DNA of 64,000 bases from Streptococcus anginosus (GTDB lineage Bacteria > Bacillota > Bacilli > Lactobacillales > Streptococcaceae), in contig NZ_CP012719.1 of the NCBI RefSeq assembly GCF_001697145.1, forward strand, positions 1,088,501 to 1,152,500, given 5' to 3'. Below the pieces are notes generated by a model, which worked only from the letters and a program-made list of their open reading frames with translations, was not told where the DNA came from and ran no database searches. Positions 1-8,687 of the stretch are shown here, piece by piece. Both the position numbers and the translations under genes were made by a program. Position 1 is the first letter of the stretch. Each line of letters begins with the position of its first letter.

Positions 1-240
1 ATACTTCATCGCTATATCAATAACTTTAATATTGGTATCTCTCAGTAAAACAGCCGCTTCTGTCAACCTTCGACTTCTAATATACTCTGACAATGTTGTA
101 TCTGTTAATATAGAAAAGAGTCTGCTAAACATAGGATAAGAATAAGTGGATAAATGGGTAATTTTATCTTCATCTATTTCGCTATCCAGCACACTTTCAA
201 TGTAGTTAATTGTTTCATTAAAAAATTGAATTATCTGCAT
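1..240 (-). CDS. AraC-family transcriptional regulator, N-terminal part (runs off the window)
   Basis: Only the first 80 codons are inside the window; the rest lies to the left of base 1. The translation has the two-helix layout of an AraC/XylS DNA-binding domain placed at the N-terminus. The segment LSEYIRSRRLTEAA, around residues 50-63, matches the classic second half of the first helix-turn-helix and its linker. A domain this close to the start is typical of the MarA/Rob-like subgroup, in which an effector-binding domain follows. The ATG is preceded by GAGGTAAAAT, a fair ribosome binding site. It lies just downstream of, and on the same strand as, the BtrH-like gene, so the two may be co-transcribed; that is inference. 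Its ligand and targets cannot be told from this fragment. Confidence 0.8.
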   Translation of the reverse strand, partial: MQIIQFFNETINYIESVLDSEIDEDKITHLSTYSYPMFSRLFSILTDTTLSEYIRSRRLTEAAVLLRDTNIKVIDIAMKY

Positions 241-327
241 ATTTTACCTCTATTCATTTTTCTATCCTATGTAAAGATACCAAAATCTCTAACTTCTTTA
301 CCTTTAGTACAATAATCTTTCAGAGTT

Positions 328-1254
328 TTATCCCTTGATACATTGAAGGCACAAATCCCTAAACTGTACATCCAATTGGGCAATCTCCATCAGGGTATCT
401 GCTAAAGAATTATAGGCTTCCTGCCTGCTGTCCAGATAGGCTTGGCTAAAAAGCATAGCAATTTTTTCCTTCAAGTCTGCTTTTACAGGATCATAATCTT
501 TCAAAAATTGACTCAAGTAAAGACTTCTAACGGCTGCCAAACGAAATGAAAAAAATTGATGAAGTTGTTTTTGTTCCGCATTTAAGCCGTTTGCTCGAAT
601 AGTTTTAGCATAGTCCTCAATTATACCAACCTCACCATTTTCATATCGTTGTTTCATGATAATAGAGACACTGTGATAAATCTCCTGACTTGTTGGAAGC
701 TTATTTCTTTGCAAATTTCCCCACATGGAATAAGCTCCTCTTTTATAGTCAATCGCTTCTGCTTTCCACGCTTTACAAAAATCACGAAAATCCATTTTCA
801 CATAAGGATAGCCTGCCGGATCATGGAAATAAATCCAATGCTCATCTATGTCATAAACTGAAACAAAATGATCCACACCTCGTAGATGGCTATGATTGAG
901 ATTATAAGTCAGATATCCCATATCCAAAGGACCTACAATAACAGATCCATGGTCTAGATATGTCTTGAGTTTTTCTTTTAGTTCTATCACATTGACTGGC
1001 TCTGAAGAATCACAGAAAAACTCCTCATAGTCAAATCCAAGAATTTGTAAACAATGACTAATGGACTCATCTGGCATGCCATTATCAAAGAAAACCAAAG
1101 GATGTCTGTCGTCTTTTTTCACAAGGGTAGCTCCATTACCCATGACCATGATCGCTTCTAGGTAGTCCGAGCGAAAATCATAGCCCGCAGCCTGTAAGGC
1201 CATAGCCGTCGAATGAGAATAACAAATCGGAATATCACCAAAGTATAAATTCAT
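328..1254 (-). CDS. BtrH N-terminal-domain-like protein (papain/C39-type cysteine fold)
   Basis: A 308-residue protein with no signal peptide and no membrane segment. The N-terminal half resembles the BtrH_N family, named after the acyltransferase that moves an acyl chain from a carrier protein in butirosin synthesis, and related C39-type cysteine folds. A plausible catalytic triad is visible: Cys11 in ICYSHST, His129 in GVDHFVSVY and Asp145 in IYFHDPAGYP. The C-terminal half, about residues 190-308, is helical and acidic, like the DUF4872 tail often joined to BtrH_N. AAGGAGG lies shortly before the ATG. No carrier-protein or peptide-synthesis genes are seen here, so the substrate is unknown. 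Family membership is my recognition from motifs, not a search result. Confidence 0.6.
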   Translation of the reverse strand: MNLYFGDIPICYSHSTAMALQAAGYDFRSDYLEAIMVMGNGATLVKKDDRHPLVFFDNGMPDESISHCLQILGFDYEEFFCDSSEPVNVIELKEKLKTYLDHGSVIVGPLDMGYLTYNLNHSHLRGVDHFVSVYDIDEHWIYFHDPAGYPYVKMDFRDFCKAWKAEAIDYKRGAYSMWGNLQRNKLPTSQEIYHSVSIIMKQRYENGEVGIIEDYAKTIRANGLNAEQKQLHQFFSFRLAAVRSLYLSQFLKDYDPVKADLKEKIAMLFSQAYLDSRQEAYNSLADTLMEIAQLDVQFRDLCLQCIKG

Positions 1255-1678
1255 CTTCCTACCTCCTTGCCTATAGTATAAACGATAGGAAGATTTATCC
1301 CCCCATCAAATTTGTACGGAATTTATAGGTTTGCGTAGAAGAAAGAAATTTCACATGTTTTATTGTAAATCAAAAAAGCTATTAAAAAATGAAACTATTG
1401 TCTAAAAACATCAAAGGCTAAGCTTTTACTGCACTAATTTTACAATTTTTTCTAACTATTAACAATCGTAACATAAGAAAAAAATTACAAGACTTTTTGA
1501 TCATTTTTTATAATTGGAGTGAAAAGCTATCCCTTTTGATTCGTAGATTTATTAAATTGTCGGAAAAAGAGAAAATGGTAAGAACTAATACGAAAAGACG
1601 ATAGAATGTTTCATTCTACCGTCTAATGTGTTTTTATTCCTTGTTCAGTTCGACACTGGTTTTTTAATCTTCCCAAAA
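1255..1678. other. AT-rich intergenic region with no supported gene
   Basis: About 420 bases separate the BtrH-like gene from the broken membrane gene. I see no open reading frame with a ribosome binding site. The one clear structure is a hairpin at 1596-1624, listed separately. The segment next to the BtrH-like gene (about 1270-1320) probably contains that gene's promoter, but I cannot name a convincing -35/-10 pair. Confidence 0.5.
1596..1624 (-). terminator. Probable intrinsic terminator
   Basis: A 13-base-pair stem with one mismatch closes on a three-base loop. In the minus orientation it is followed by TTTTCG. It lies just past the 3' end of the broken membrane gene and would end its transcript. 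Confidence 0.55.
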
Positions 1679-2129
1679 TCAACGGTAATCTATTAAAGTC
1701 TTTTCTTTTAGAATGACAGGTATGTTAAAAGCTATGATTTCCGCTAGTACAGTAGCAAGCGCATCGTATACGTCAAATACTACACTAGTATTACCCAATG
1801 GTAATAACTCATTAATAAAAGACATCAGTACAACCACTATACATATATACATAAGTGTCTTTTTAGAAAATTCAATAGTTGAGACTTTATTTACACTGAA
1901 TGTTGGACTAAAAGGTTGTTTTAGCATAGCTGTTCCAATCCATGCTCCTCCAAAACTAGGGTGTGACATAAAATATAGGAACAACTGAATTAATTGAATA
2001 ATATTTTCTTAAAAATATTGTGAGTAGCCAAATTAATAATCCTAAAATCGCCATAATTTCAATGGAACTGATTCTCAATTTTCTTTTCTTCATATGCTCC
2101 AACTTCTCATCAACTTTCAATTTATCCAT
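1679..2129 (-). pseudogene. Small membrane protein gene broken by a frameshift
   Basis: An ATG at 2129 opens a frame encoding MDKLKVDEKLEHMKKRKLR and one hydrophobic segment, which stops at 1957. An overlapping second frame continues to 1679, with further hydrophobic stretches around LMYICIVVVLMSF and AEIIAFNIPVIL and a positively charged end. The two halves read like one protein of about 150 residues with two or three membrane segments, split by a frame change near 1957-1984. The second frame has only a TTG without a ribosome binding site, so it is unlikely to start independently. A good -10 box, TATAAT, sits four bases before the upstream ATG. I do not recognise the family. A sequencing error could give the same picture. 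Confidence 0.45.
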
Positions 2130-2331
2130 TTCTATTATACTAAATATCCCACTCTTATCTTATCATAACAGAAAATATGACAATCTAGTAATATCAGTCT
2201 TTCCATTCAGCTTAGTTTTGTCTTTTCAAACATTTCTTCTTGCAGATTTAAATGCTAAAGTCCTACGTAATAAAAAATTCACTAGTTCATCGTAAATGTT
2301 CCCAACATTTTACAAACCTAAAATGCTTCCT

Positions 2332-3213
2332 TCAATCTTCAAAAAATGAAAGAATAACGGCTTTTTCTTGCTCTGTACAAGCAACCAATGGGAGGCGGAG
2401 TGGTCCGACTTCAAACCCTTGAGAATTTAGCACAGCTTTAAGTGGTGCTGGGCTAGTCACAGAAAAGAGAGCTTCTATTTTTGGTAACAGCTGACGTTGA
2501 ATCTGTGCAGCTTTTTTCAGATTGCCCTCATCTAAGGCCGAAAACATTTCATAAAAATCATCACCATTGGTATGAGCCGCAACAGATATAACCCCCTGTG
2601 CTCCGATTGCCTTTGCATGAAAAGCTTGTCCGTCTTCCCCAGTATAAATTAGAAAGTCCTGTGGCGCGTTTTCAACCAAATGAGTAAGAGTATCTATACC
2701 CGTACAGTCTTTGATAGCAATAATATTTGGCAACTGCGCCAAGCGCAAGGAAGTTTCTACTGTCAAACCAGCAACCGTTCGGCTTGGAACATTATAAACA
2801 ATAATTGGCAGATTTGAAACCTCCGCAATCGCTTTATAATGCTGATATAGACCTTCTTGAGTCGGTTTGTTATAATAAGGAGTCACTGCAAGTCCGGCAG
2901 CAAAACCACCAAATTTGTCAACTTCACGCGCGAATTCAACTGAATCTCGAGTATCATTTGTACCAATTCCGGCTATCAGCGGAACTCGCCCTTTTACAAT
3001 CTTTTGAACTACTGCAAATAATTCCAGCTCCTCTTCATGCGTCAGAGTTGGGCTTTCGCCTGTCGTTCCTGCGATAATCAATCCTTCTGTATGATGCGCT
3101 AGAAGGTGTTCAATCAGCTTAGGAAGAGCCTCAAAGTTAATGCTACCATCCTCTTTAAACGGTGTTACAAGTGCTGTTATGATTCTTGCTTTTTTTAAAT
3201 CTTCTATAGACAT
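2332..3213 (-). CDS. dapA: 4-hydroxy-tetrahydrodipicolinate synthase
   Basis: Condenses pyruvate with aspartate semialdehyde, the first committed step of the lysine/diaminopimelate branch, in the cytoplasm. The 293-residue protein is a class-I aldolase TIM barrel of normal family length. Visible signatures are GTTGES at 49-54 (Thr50 and Thr51), Tyr140, Arg145 in NVPSRT, and the Schiff-base lysine Lys168 in IAIKDCTG. I chose the ATG at 3213 because AGGAGGACGAGG lies directly before it; an upstream in-frame start would add eight residues without a ribosome binding site. It follows asd by 54 bases, which fits because Asd makes its substrate; the pair is probably one transcription unit. Confidence 0.95.
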   Translation of the reverse strand: MSIEDLKKARIITALVTPFKEDGSINFEALPKLIEHLLAHHTEGLIIAGTTGESPTLTHEEELELFAVVQKIVKGRVPLIAGIGTNDTRDSVEFAREVDKFGGFAAGLAVTPYYNKPTQEGLYQHYKAIAEVSNLPIIVYNVPSRTVAGLTVETSLRLAQLPNIIAIKDCTGIDTLTHLVENAPQDFLIYTGEDGQAFHAKAIGAQGVISVAAHTNGDDFYEMFSALDEGNLKKAAQIQRQLLPKIEALFSVTSPAPLKAVLNSQGFEVGPLRLPLVACTEQEKAVILSFFED

Positions 3214-3267
3214 AAACCTCGTCCTCCTAGCTTGCAAAATACAACTATACGAATATTATCTCACATT

Positions 3268-4344
3268 TTACTTCAATTCGAAAATGACCTCTGCTGTTGG
3301 ATGCACCAAGCCACGTTCATGCAAAGTCTCAGCGATTTGAACAGAATTCCAAGCAGCACCTTTAAGCAGATTGTCTGAAACCACCCACATATGGATGCCT
3401 TTTTCAGCGTCCAAATCCTTGCGAATTCGTCCCACGAATGTCTCGCGTTTTCCGACAGCATTGACAGCTTGAGGGTAGACTTGATGAGCAACATCATCCT
3501 CTAATACTGCTCCTGGGAAGTTCGCAATAGCTGCTTTGACCTCTGCGATGGGTGCTACTTCTTTTGTCTCGATGTAGACAGACTCTGAGTGCGCTGAAAG
3601 AACAGGGATACGAACACAAGTAGCAGAAACCGCAATCGTGTCATCTTCCATGATCTTCTTGGTTTCATTGGTCATCTTCATTTCTTCGTAGGTGTAGTCA
3701 TTGTCCGTAAAGACATCGATTTGGGGAAGAGCATTAAAAGCAATCGGATAGTGCTTCTTGTCGCCGCCAGAAGGCAAAATCTCAGCCTTGACATCACGCG
3801 GATTGACTCCGTCATTTAAGACCTCACGCAGTTCACGCTGAGTCTCAAGAATAGCTCCCATACCAGCACCAGACACGGCCTGATAGGTCGATACGATAAT
3901 GCGCTCTAAGCCCCATTTCTGACGAATCGGCTCCAGCGCCACCATCATCTGGATAGTTGAACAGTTTGGGCAGGCAATAATTCCGTTATGAGCATCAAGT
4001 GCATGAGCATTCACTTCCGGTACCACCAGAGGCACATCAGGATTCTGACGAAAATGAGAGGTATTGTCAACGACAACAGCTCCTGCCTTAACAGCGTAAG
4101 GAGCATACTTGGCAGACGTTGAGCCACCTGCTGAAAAGAGAGCGATATCTACACCTTCAAAGGCAGTTTCCGTTGTTTCTTCAATTGTGATGTCTTGGTC
4201 TTTGAATTTCAAAACTTTCCCAGCAGAACGAGCTGAAGCCAAGTAGCGTACTTTCTCAATTGGAAGACTTGATTCTTCCAGCATTTTAATCATTTGAGCT
4301 CCAACGGCACCTGTAGCACCAACCACAGCAACTGTATATCCCAT
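3268..4344 (-). CDS. asd: Aspartate-semialdehyde dehydrogenase
   Basis: Reduces aspartyl phosphate to aspartate semialdehyde with NADPH, the branch point to lysine, threonine, methionine and cell-wall precursors. The 358-residue protein has the nucleotide-binding loop GATGAVG at 9-15 and the catalytic cysteine Cys128 in ACPNCSTIQ, as in Gram-positive enzymes. The start follows a GAGAGG ribosome binding site. A separate small RNA with its own promoter and terminator lies immediately upstream on the same strand, and asd has its own promoter after that terminator. dapA follows. Confidence 0.95.
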   Translation of the reverse strand: MGYTVAVVGATGAVGAQMIKMLEESSLPIEKVRYLASARSAGKVLKFKDQDITIEETTETAFEGVDIALFSAGGSTSAKYAPYAVKAGAVVVDNTSHFRQNPDVPLVVPEVNAHALDAHNGIIACPNCSTIQMMVALEPIRQKWGLERIIVSTYQAVSGAGMGAILETQRELREVLNDGVNPRDVKAEILPSGGDKKHYPIAFNALPQIDVFTDNDYTYEEMKMTNETKKIMEDDTIAVSATCVRIPVLSAHSESVYIETKEVAPIAEVKAAIANFPGAVLEDDVAHQVYPQAVNAVGKRETFVGRIRKDLDAEKGIHMWVVSDNLLKGAAWNSVQIAETLHERGLVHPTAEVIFELK

Positions 4345-4387
4345 AACATACCTCTCTGAATTTTCAAAAAATTTGTGTATTGCTGGT

Positions 4388-4416
4388 ATTATACTACTTT
4401 TCTAAAGAATTGAAAA
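4388..4416 (-). promoter_or_regulatory. Promoter of asd-dapA
   Basis: A perfect -10 TATAAT (complement of 4388-4393) is paired at 17 bases with a poor -35 TTTTCA (4411-4416). It lies downstream of the asd RNA terminator, so asd can be transcribed independently of the RNA. Confidence 0.65.
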
Positions 4417-4429
4417 GACTTATAAGAAA

Positions 4430-4568
4430 AAAATCCCCACTAAAAAGTAGGGATTGAGGGCACTTTCGTGTGATGAGCAGGTTCACACAACTCATCAAGG
4501 TCCGCTCCTGCGTATATGACCTCCCATGCTCAATATGTGGCTTGCGCCACTTATCGACTCATCGCATA
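4430..4568 (-). ncRNA. asd RNA motif (small structured RNA upstream of asd)
   Basis: A roughly 140-base transcript unit with its own promoter and intrinsic terminator and no reading frame. Helices visible on the minus strand include GTGGC-GCAA-GCCAC near 4542-4555, GATGAG pairing with CTCATC, and a terminal stem-loop. Position, orientation and structured GC-rich content fit the asd RNA motif described in lactic acid bacteria, which often precedes asd but is thought to act as an independent RNA. The assignment rests on context and recall, not a covariance search. Its function is not established. Because of the terminator, an attenuator role on asd is possible but not shown. Confidence 0.7.
4432..4455 (-). 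terminator. Intrinsic terminator of the asd RNA
   Basis: On the minus strand AATCCC pairs with GGGATT around a short AT-rich loop and is followed by seven thymines. It separates the small RNA from the asd promoter. Confidence 0.8.
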
Positions 4569-4574
4569 TCTAGC

Positions 4575-4603
4575 ATTCTACTATAGAAAATCCTAAAAGT
4601 CAA
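4575..4603 (-). promoter_or_regulatory. Promoter of the asd RNA
   Basis: -35 TTGACT (complement of 4598-4603) and -10 TAGAAT (complement of 4575-4580) with an exact 17-base spacer, a near-consensus vegetative promoter. It predicts a start near 4568. Confidence 0.75.
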
Positions 4604-4691
4604 ACTATTTTTTATGAGAGATTTTCTAACTTATCAATATTTGAAATTGGTGTCTTAAAAGAGTAAAATAATTTTAGGAGGATAAAAAGTT

Positions 4692-5384
4692 ATGGATACA
4701 ACAAAACAGCCTGTCCTTATGCCTCAGGATACGAGAATAATGGCCCTCTTACTTGGTGCTGTAGGTGGCTGCCTTGATGTTTTCTCGCATATGCAATTTA
4801 GTACGCTAATCGCAACCCAAACAGGGAATATTCTTTTAATCGTAGCCGATTGGGATGGACCAACCGTAAAGACTGCTTACCGTATCCTTTCGCTTATCTT
4901 TTTTACCTGTGGCTTTGTCTTCGGTATTCTACTTAAGGAACGGGCGCAAAGTTCACATTGGCGTACTTGGGGGGTCTTACCATTGACTCTCACGACTTTC
5001 CTCTTTCCTTTCTTTCATTCTCATTATTTTATCTGGGTGATATTGCTTGCAACCTCTACCGGAATGGTCATGCTAACTTATACAGGCTCAAAAATTGAGT
5101 CTTATCCCTATATGATTATGATGACTTCAGGAAACTATCGGAGAATGGTCACTGCTTGGTATGAGTATATTCGTTTTAAAGACCGTAGACATATTATTAG
5201 AAGGCAAGCGGCTAATTACTCTATGATTGTCGCTAGTTTCATCGGCGGTGCTGTTTTTACTGGTTTTCTCACACGCTTCATTCACCAATATGCTATCTGG
5301 ACAGTCACCACTATTTTGACGATTATTATCATTCATTATACCAGATACAATCATATACATCACTTAGAGCAAAAAAATATCTAA
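4692..5384 (+). CDS. DUF1275 (YoaK-family) membrane protein
   Basis: A 230-residue integral membrane protein with about six hydrophobic segments. The opening part, MALLLGAVGGCLDVFSHMQF, and the following TQTGNILLI are the typical signature of the DUF1275/YoaK family. Members are widespread in bacteria; their transport or other function has not been settled. AGGAGGATAAAAAG precedes the ATG. It stands alone, pointing away from asd and ending at a strong bidirectional terminator. The weakly charged loop RRMVTAWYEYIRFKDRRH is probably cytoplasmic by the positive-inside rule. Confidence 0.8.
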   Translation: MDTTKQPVLMPQDTRIMALLLGAVGGCLDVFSHMQFSTLIATQTGNILLIVADWDGPTVKTAYRILSLIFFTCGFVFGILLKERAQSSHWRTWGVLPLTLTTFLFPFFHSHYFIWVILLATSTGMVMLTYTGSKIESYPYMIMMTSGNYRRMVTAWYEYIRFKDRRHIIRRQAANYSMIVASFIGGAVFTGFLTRFIHQYAIWTVTTILTIIIIHYTRYNHIHHLEQKNI

Positions 5385-5416
5385 CACTCAATGAAAATCG
5401 AAAAGCAAACTAGGAA
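5385..5416. repeat. Fragment resembling the end of a streptococcal RUP-type repeat
   Basis: The bases from CACTCAATGAAAATC through GCAAACTAGGAA resemble the conserved end of the RUP intergenic elements common in the mitis/pneumoniae group. Only about 30 bases match and no full element follows, so it is a remnant or a chance fusion to the terminator. CTAGGAAC here is inverted again as GTTCCT after the terminator (5489-5494). Recognition is from memory. Confidence 0.4.
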
Positions 5417-5427
5417 CTAAGTAAGAC

Positions 5428-5484
5428 AAAAAACCGAACCAATCCTCTTGGGTAATGCTCACAAAGAGAATTGGTTCGGTTTTT
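5428..5484. terminator. Strong bidirectional intrinsic terminator
   Basis: A stem of about 20 base pairs (5428-5447 with 5465-5484) is flanked by A and T runs, so it works in either direction. It serves the DUF1275 gene on the plus strand and the alkylation-repair gene on the minus strand. Confidence 0.8.
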
Positions 5485-5578
5485 GCTAGTTCCTCAATAC
5501 TTGCCTGCGATATTTCATTTATCAATCCTCTTCATCAGTTTTTAACTACTGATGGAAAAACTTCCTCATCTATCAATC

Positions 5579-6232
5579 TCACAAATACTTGCTTCCTTCT
5601 TTAATGCTGAGTTTGCTCAGTTTATCCTTGTATTTTTCGATAAACTCCAGCACCCAGTCGGGATTGGTTTTAGAGTAGTCTCGCAGAGCCCAGCCGATGG
5701 CCTTATTGATGAAAAACTCGGTTTGATTAAGATTATTAATCAGGATTTGCTCCAGCAGCTGGACATCCGTTTCTTCTTTTTGAAGCAATTGATGCTCGAT
5801 AGCAATTCGGCGCAACCAGAAATCTTTATCCCTGCTCCAATCTAATACTATTTTCTTTGTCTCAGGATAATGCAAACTAATATAGCCTACCGAGCGACAC
5901 AAAAAGTCAATTGTGTCCCACCATGGCTTTGTTTGTGCTAATTTCTTTATCTTTGGCAAATCGCTTGGTGTCAAAGCTTTTTGTTTCAGTTGCAAATAAT
6001 CCAGCACCACATATTGCATTTCACGATAGGGATTGTCCCAAGCCTGATGGATAAATTTCCAATCAATTGCAAGGCTGCTATTTTTCTTAAAAAATACCTT
6101 GGAAAGCTTTCGTCTAACAGGTGTTTTGACCCCTAAAAACTCGAACTGGTCTTTCATGTATGCTTTCATGTGAATAGCATCTTCAGGGTTTGCTACTTCT
6201 TTTAATCCTTGGAAAATATCTTCTACTTTCAT
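5579..6232 (-). CDS. AlkD-like DNA alkylation repair protein
   Basis: A 217-residue, all-helical protein of the AlkD/AlkC family of HEAT-repeat DNA glycosylases, which remove bulky or charged alkylated bases. Recognisable parts are GVKTPVRRKL near the N-terminus, the aromatic-rich stretch KPWWDTIDFLCRSVGY, FWLRRIAIEHQL, and NEFF-like IGWALRDYSKTNPDWVLEF near the end. I placed the start at the ATG at 6232; an in-frame ATG seven codons earlier overlaps the preceding acetyltransferase, and neither has a strong ribosome binding site. Either way it starts within or at the stop codon of the upstream gene, suggesting translational coupling. Confidence 0.75.
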   Translation of the reverse strand: MKVEDIFQGLKEVANPEDAIHMKAYMKDQFEFLGVKTPVRRKLSKVFFKKNSSLAIDWKFIHQAWDNPYREMQYVVLDYLQLKQKALTPSDLPKIKKLAQTKPWWDTIDFLCRSVGYISLHYPETKKIVLDWSRDKDFWLRRIAIEHQLLQKEETDVQLLEQILINNLNQTEFFINKAIGWALRDYSKTNPDWVLEFIEKYKDKLSKLSIKEGSKYL

Positions 6233-6233
6233 A

Positions 6234-6776
6234 TTACCATTCACTTTCAACATTCATATCTTTGAATAATTTAATTGGTCTTGCTGGTTTATCTAAACTC
6301 TTCTGCAACCAAACTGTATCATGCCAGCAGCCAAATTTATAGCCGATTTTTGGGAAATGCGCTACTTGCTGGTAACCACGTTTTTTATGGAAAGAAATAC
6401 TAGCGTCATTCGGAAGAGCAATACAAGCTAGAAAGTGGACAAAACCTTGCTGTTCAAGAATTTCTTCCAATTTGTCATAAAGCTGCTTCCCAATCCCTCT
6501 ACCGCGATTCTCATCAGCTACATAGACCGACAGTTCAACAGCCCAGTTGTATGCCTCTCGACCATAATAAGTCGAAGCATAAGCATAACCTAGAATTGCT
6601 CCATCTTCTTCTGCCACCAGATAAGGATACCTTTCCAAGGTCTTCTCAATCCGATCAGAAAATTCCTCTACCGACGGAATATCATACTCAAAAGTAATGG
6701 CTGTTTTCTCCACATAAGGCGCGTAAATAGCTACAAGAGCAGTGGCGTCGTTTTTATTTGCTAATCTGATGTTCAT
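6234..6776 (-). CDS. GNAT-family N-acetyltransferase (phosphinothricin acetyltransferase-like)
   Basis: A 180-residue cytoplasmic acetyltransferase. It carries the acetyl-CoA loop NRGRGIGKQLYDKL (about residues 90-103) and the C-terminal pattern FHKKRGYQQVAHFPKIGYKFGCWHD characteristic of the Pat/YncA subgroup, which acetylates small amines such as phosphinothricin or methionine sulfone. The physiological substrate is unknown. It is the first gene of a two-gene unit with the AlkD-like gene, whose start overlaps its end. Confidence 0.85.
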   Translation of the reverse strand: MNIRLANKNDATALVAIYAPYVEKTAITFEYDIPSVEEFSDRIEKTLERYPYLVAEEDGAILGYAYASTYYGREAYNWAVELSVYVADENRGRGIGKQLYDKLEEILEQQGFVHFLACIALPNDASISFHKKRGYQQVAHFPKIGYKFGCWHDTVWLQKSLDKPARPIKLFKDMNVESEW

Positions 6777-6879
6777 CCGAACCTTCCTTTCTTCTTATTA
6801 TTTTCATAAAAATGAAGTATATCACCATGTATATTTTACCAAATTCAAAAAGAAAAGGCTCTCTCGAACCTTTTTCGTT

Positions 6880-8550
6880 TTAAAATAGTCCAATAGCAGT
6901 TCCGTCTGCTGCTACGTCCATATTGAGGGCTGCTGGGCGTTTTGGCAGACCGGGCATGGTCATAACATCACCAGTCAAGGCTACAATAAAGCCTGCGCCT
7001 AGTTTTGGAACGACTTCACGGATAGTGATTTCAAAATCTTCTGGTGCTCCAAGCAGGGCTGGATTATCTGAAAAGCTGTATTGGGTCTTGGCCATACAGA
7101 TTGGCAGCTTATCCCAGCCATTCTTGACAATTTGAGAAATTTGAGTTTTGGCTTTCTTTTCAAAATTGACTTTTGTTCCACGATAGATTTCCTTGACAAT
7201 TTTCTCGATTTTTTCTTCGATAGACAAATTGTTGTCATAGAGTCGGCTGTAGTGAGCAGGAGTCTCTTCAATCGTTTTAACCACAGTTTCAGCAAGAGCT
7301 AGACCACCGTCAGCTCCGTCTGCCCAGACACTAGCCAATTCCACAGGGACATCAATCTCCGTGCAAAGTTCCTTGAGAACGGCAATTTCAGCCTCAGTAT
7401 CAGAGACAAATTCATTGATAGCCACCACAACCGGAACACCAAATTTACGGATATTTCCCACATGGCGTTTGAGGTTGGCAAAACCTGCTTTAACCGCTTC
7501 AACATTCTCAGTTGTCAGCTCTTCTTTAGCAACACCACCGTTCATTTTCAGTGCTCTAAGAGTTGCAACAATAACCACTACATCTGGAGCAGTCGTCAGA
7601 TTTGGCGTTTTGATATCTAGGAATTTCTCAGCCCCTAGATCCGCACCAAAACCAGCTTCAGTCACTGTGTAGTCCGCCAAATGCAGAGCTGTTGTTGTCG
7701 CCAGAACAGAATTACAGCCATGGGCGATATTGGCAAACGGTCCGCCGTGAACAAATGCAGGAGTTCCATAAATAGTCTGTACTAGATTGGGCTTTATAGC
7801 GTCTTTCAAGATGAGAGCAAGAGCCCCTTCTACTTCCAAATCTCGAACATAAACAGGCGTCCGATCATAACGATAACCAATAACGATATTAGCTAGACGT
7901 TCTTTCAAGTCTTCAATACTTGTCGCTAAACAGAGAATAGCCATGATTTCAGATGCAACCGTAATATCAAAACCATCTTCCCGCGGAATTCCATTAACCG
8001 GACTGCCCAGACCGACGGTCACATGCCGCAAAGCACGGTCATTCAGATCTACCACGCGCTTCCAGATAATGCGACGTTGGTCAATTCCTAGAGCATTTCC
8101 TTGATGTAAATGATTATCAATCAAAGCAGAAAGGGCATTGTTGGCAGTGGTAATCGCATGCATATCTCCTGTGAAATGCAAATTGATGTCTTCCATTGGT
8201 AGAACCTGTGCATAACCACCTCCAGCGGCTCCGCCTTTGATTCCCATAACTGGTCCAAGAGACGGTTCACGAATCGCAATCATGGTTTTCTTTCCAATTT
8301 TGCTGAGAGCATCTGCCAAGCCAATAGTAATAGTTGATTTTCCTTCGCCGGCCGGTGTTGGATTGATGGCTGTTACCAGAATCAACTTACCAACTGGCTT
8401 CTTTTGTAATTCCTGAATCTTATTAAAAGACAATTTAGCCTTGTATTTACCGTAAAGCTCCAAATCGTCATAATCAATTCCAACTTTCTTCACTACATCA
8501 GCAATCGGCTGCAAGTCAACACTCTGAGCAATTTCTATATCCGTTTTCAT
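6880..8550 (-). CDS. fhs: Formate--tetrahydrofolate ligase
   Basis: Makes 10-formyl-tetrahydrofolate from formate, THF and ATP, feeding purine and formyl-methionine synthesis. The 556-residue enzyme has the P-loop TPAGEGKST at 65-73 and the family pattern [23 protein letters not shown]. The ATG at 8550 is chosen because CTGGAGGATTCC precedes it; the frame continues upstream for 26 codons without a ribosome binding site. A TATAAT box lies near 8577-8582 on the minus strand. It is transcribed divergently from coaB. Confidence 0.96.
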   Translation of the reverse strand: MKTDIEIAQSVDLQPIADVVKKVGIDYDDLELYGKYKAKLSFNKIQELQKKPVGKLILVTAINPTPAGEGKSTITIGLADALSKIGKKTMIAIREPSLGPVMGIKGGAAGGGYAQVLPMEDINLHFTGDMHAITTANNALSALIDNHLHQGNALGIDQRRIIWKRVVDLNDRALRHVTVGLGSPVNGIPREDGFDITVASEIMAILCLATSIEDLKERLANIVIGYRYDRTPVYVRDLEVEGALALILKDAIKPNLVQTIYGTPAFVHGGPFANIAHGCNSVLATTTALHLADYTVTEAGFGADLGAEKFLDIKTPNLTTAPDVVVIVATLRALKMNGGVAKEELTTENVEAVKAGFANLKRHVGNIRKFGVPVVVAINEFVSDTEAEIAVLKELCTEIDVPVELASVWADGADGGLALAETVVKTIEETPAHYSRLYDNNLSIEEKIEKIVKEIYRGTKVNFEKKAKTQISQIVKNGWDKLPICMAKTQYSFSDNPALLGAPEDFEITIREVVPKLGAGFIVALTGDVMTMPGLPKRPAALNMDVAADGTAIGLF

Positions 8551-8675
8551 TTGGAATCCTCCAGTTTTGATAGGATTATTATACCAAAAAATAAAGAAAA
8601 CAAACACTTTCAAAGCTAAAATTCTCAAAAACGTTCGGAAAAGTCTTTTCTATTTACGAATTAACTTTTTTTGTG

Positions 8676-8681
8676 TAAAAT
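8676..8681 (+). promoter_or_regulatory. -10 box of coaB, implying a leaderless mRNA
   Basis: TAAAAT ends six bases before the coaB ATG, so transcription would begin at or next to the A of the start codon. No ribosome binding site lies before this ATG. The -35 region is weak. Confidence 0.45.
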
Positions 8682-8687
8682 TTAGTT

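Noticed and set aside
1984..2129. Two separate small membrane genes
   Set aside because: The second frame has only a TTG without a ribosome binding site, and the two halves together read as one protein.
2020..2295. 91-codon plus-strand frame next to the broken membrane gene
   Set aside because: No ribosome binding site, low-complexity hydrophobic translation, and it covers the opposite-strand frame that has a promoter and terminator.
4430..4603. Lysine riboswitch or T-box before asd
   Set aside because: No T-box antiterminator sequence or lysine-riboswitch core is visible, and a separate promoter follows the terminator. The asd RNA motif fits better.
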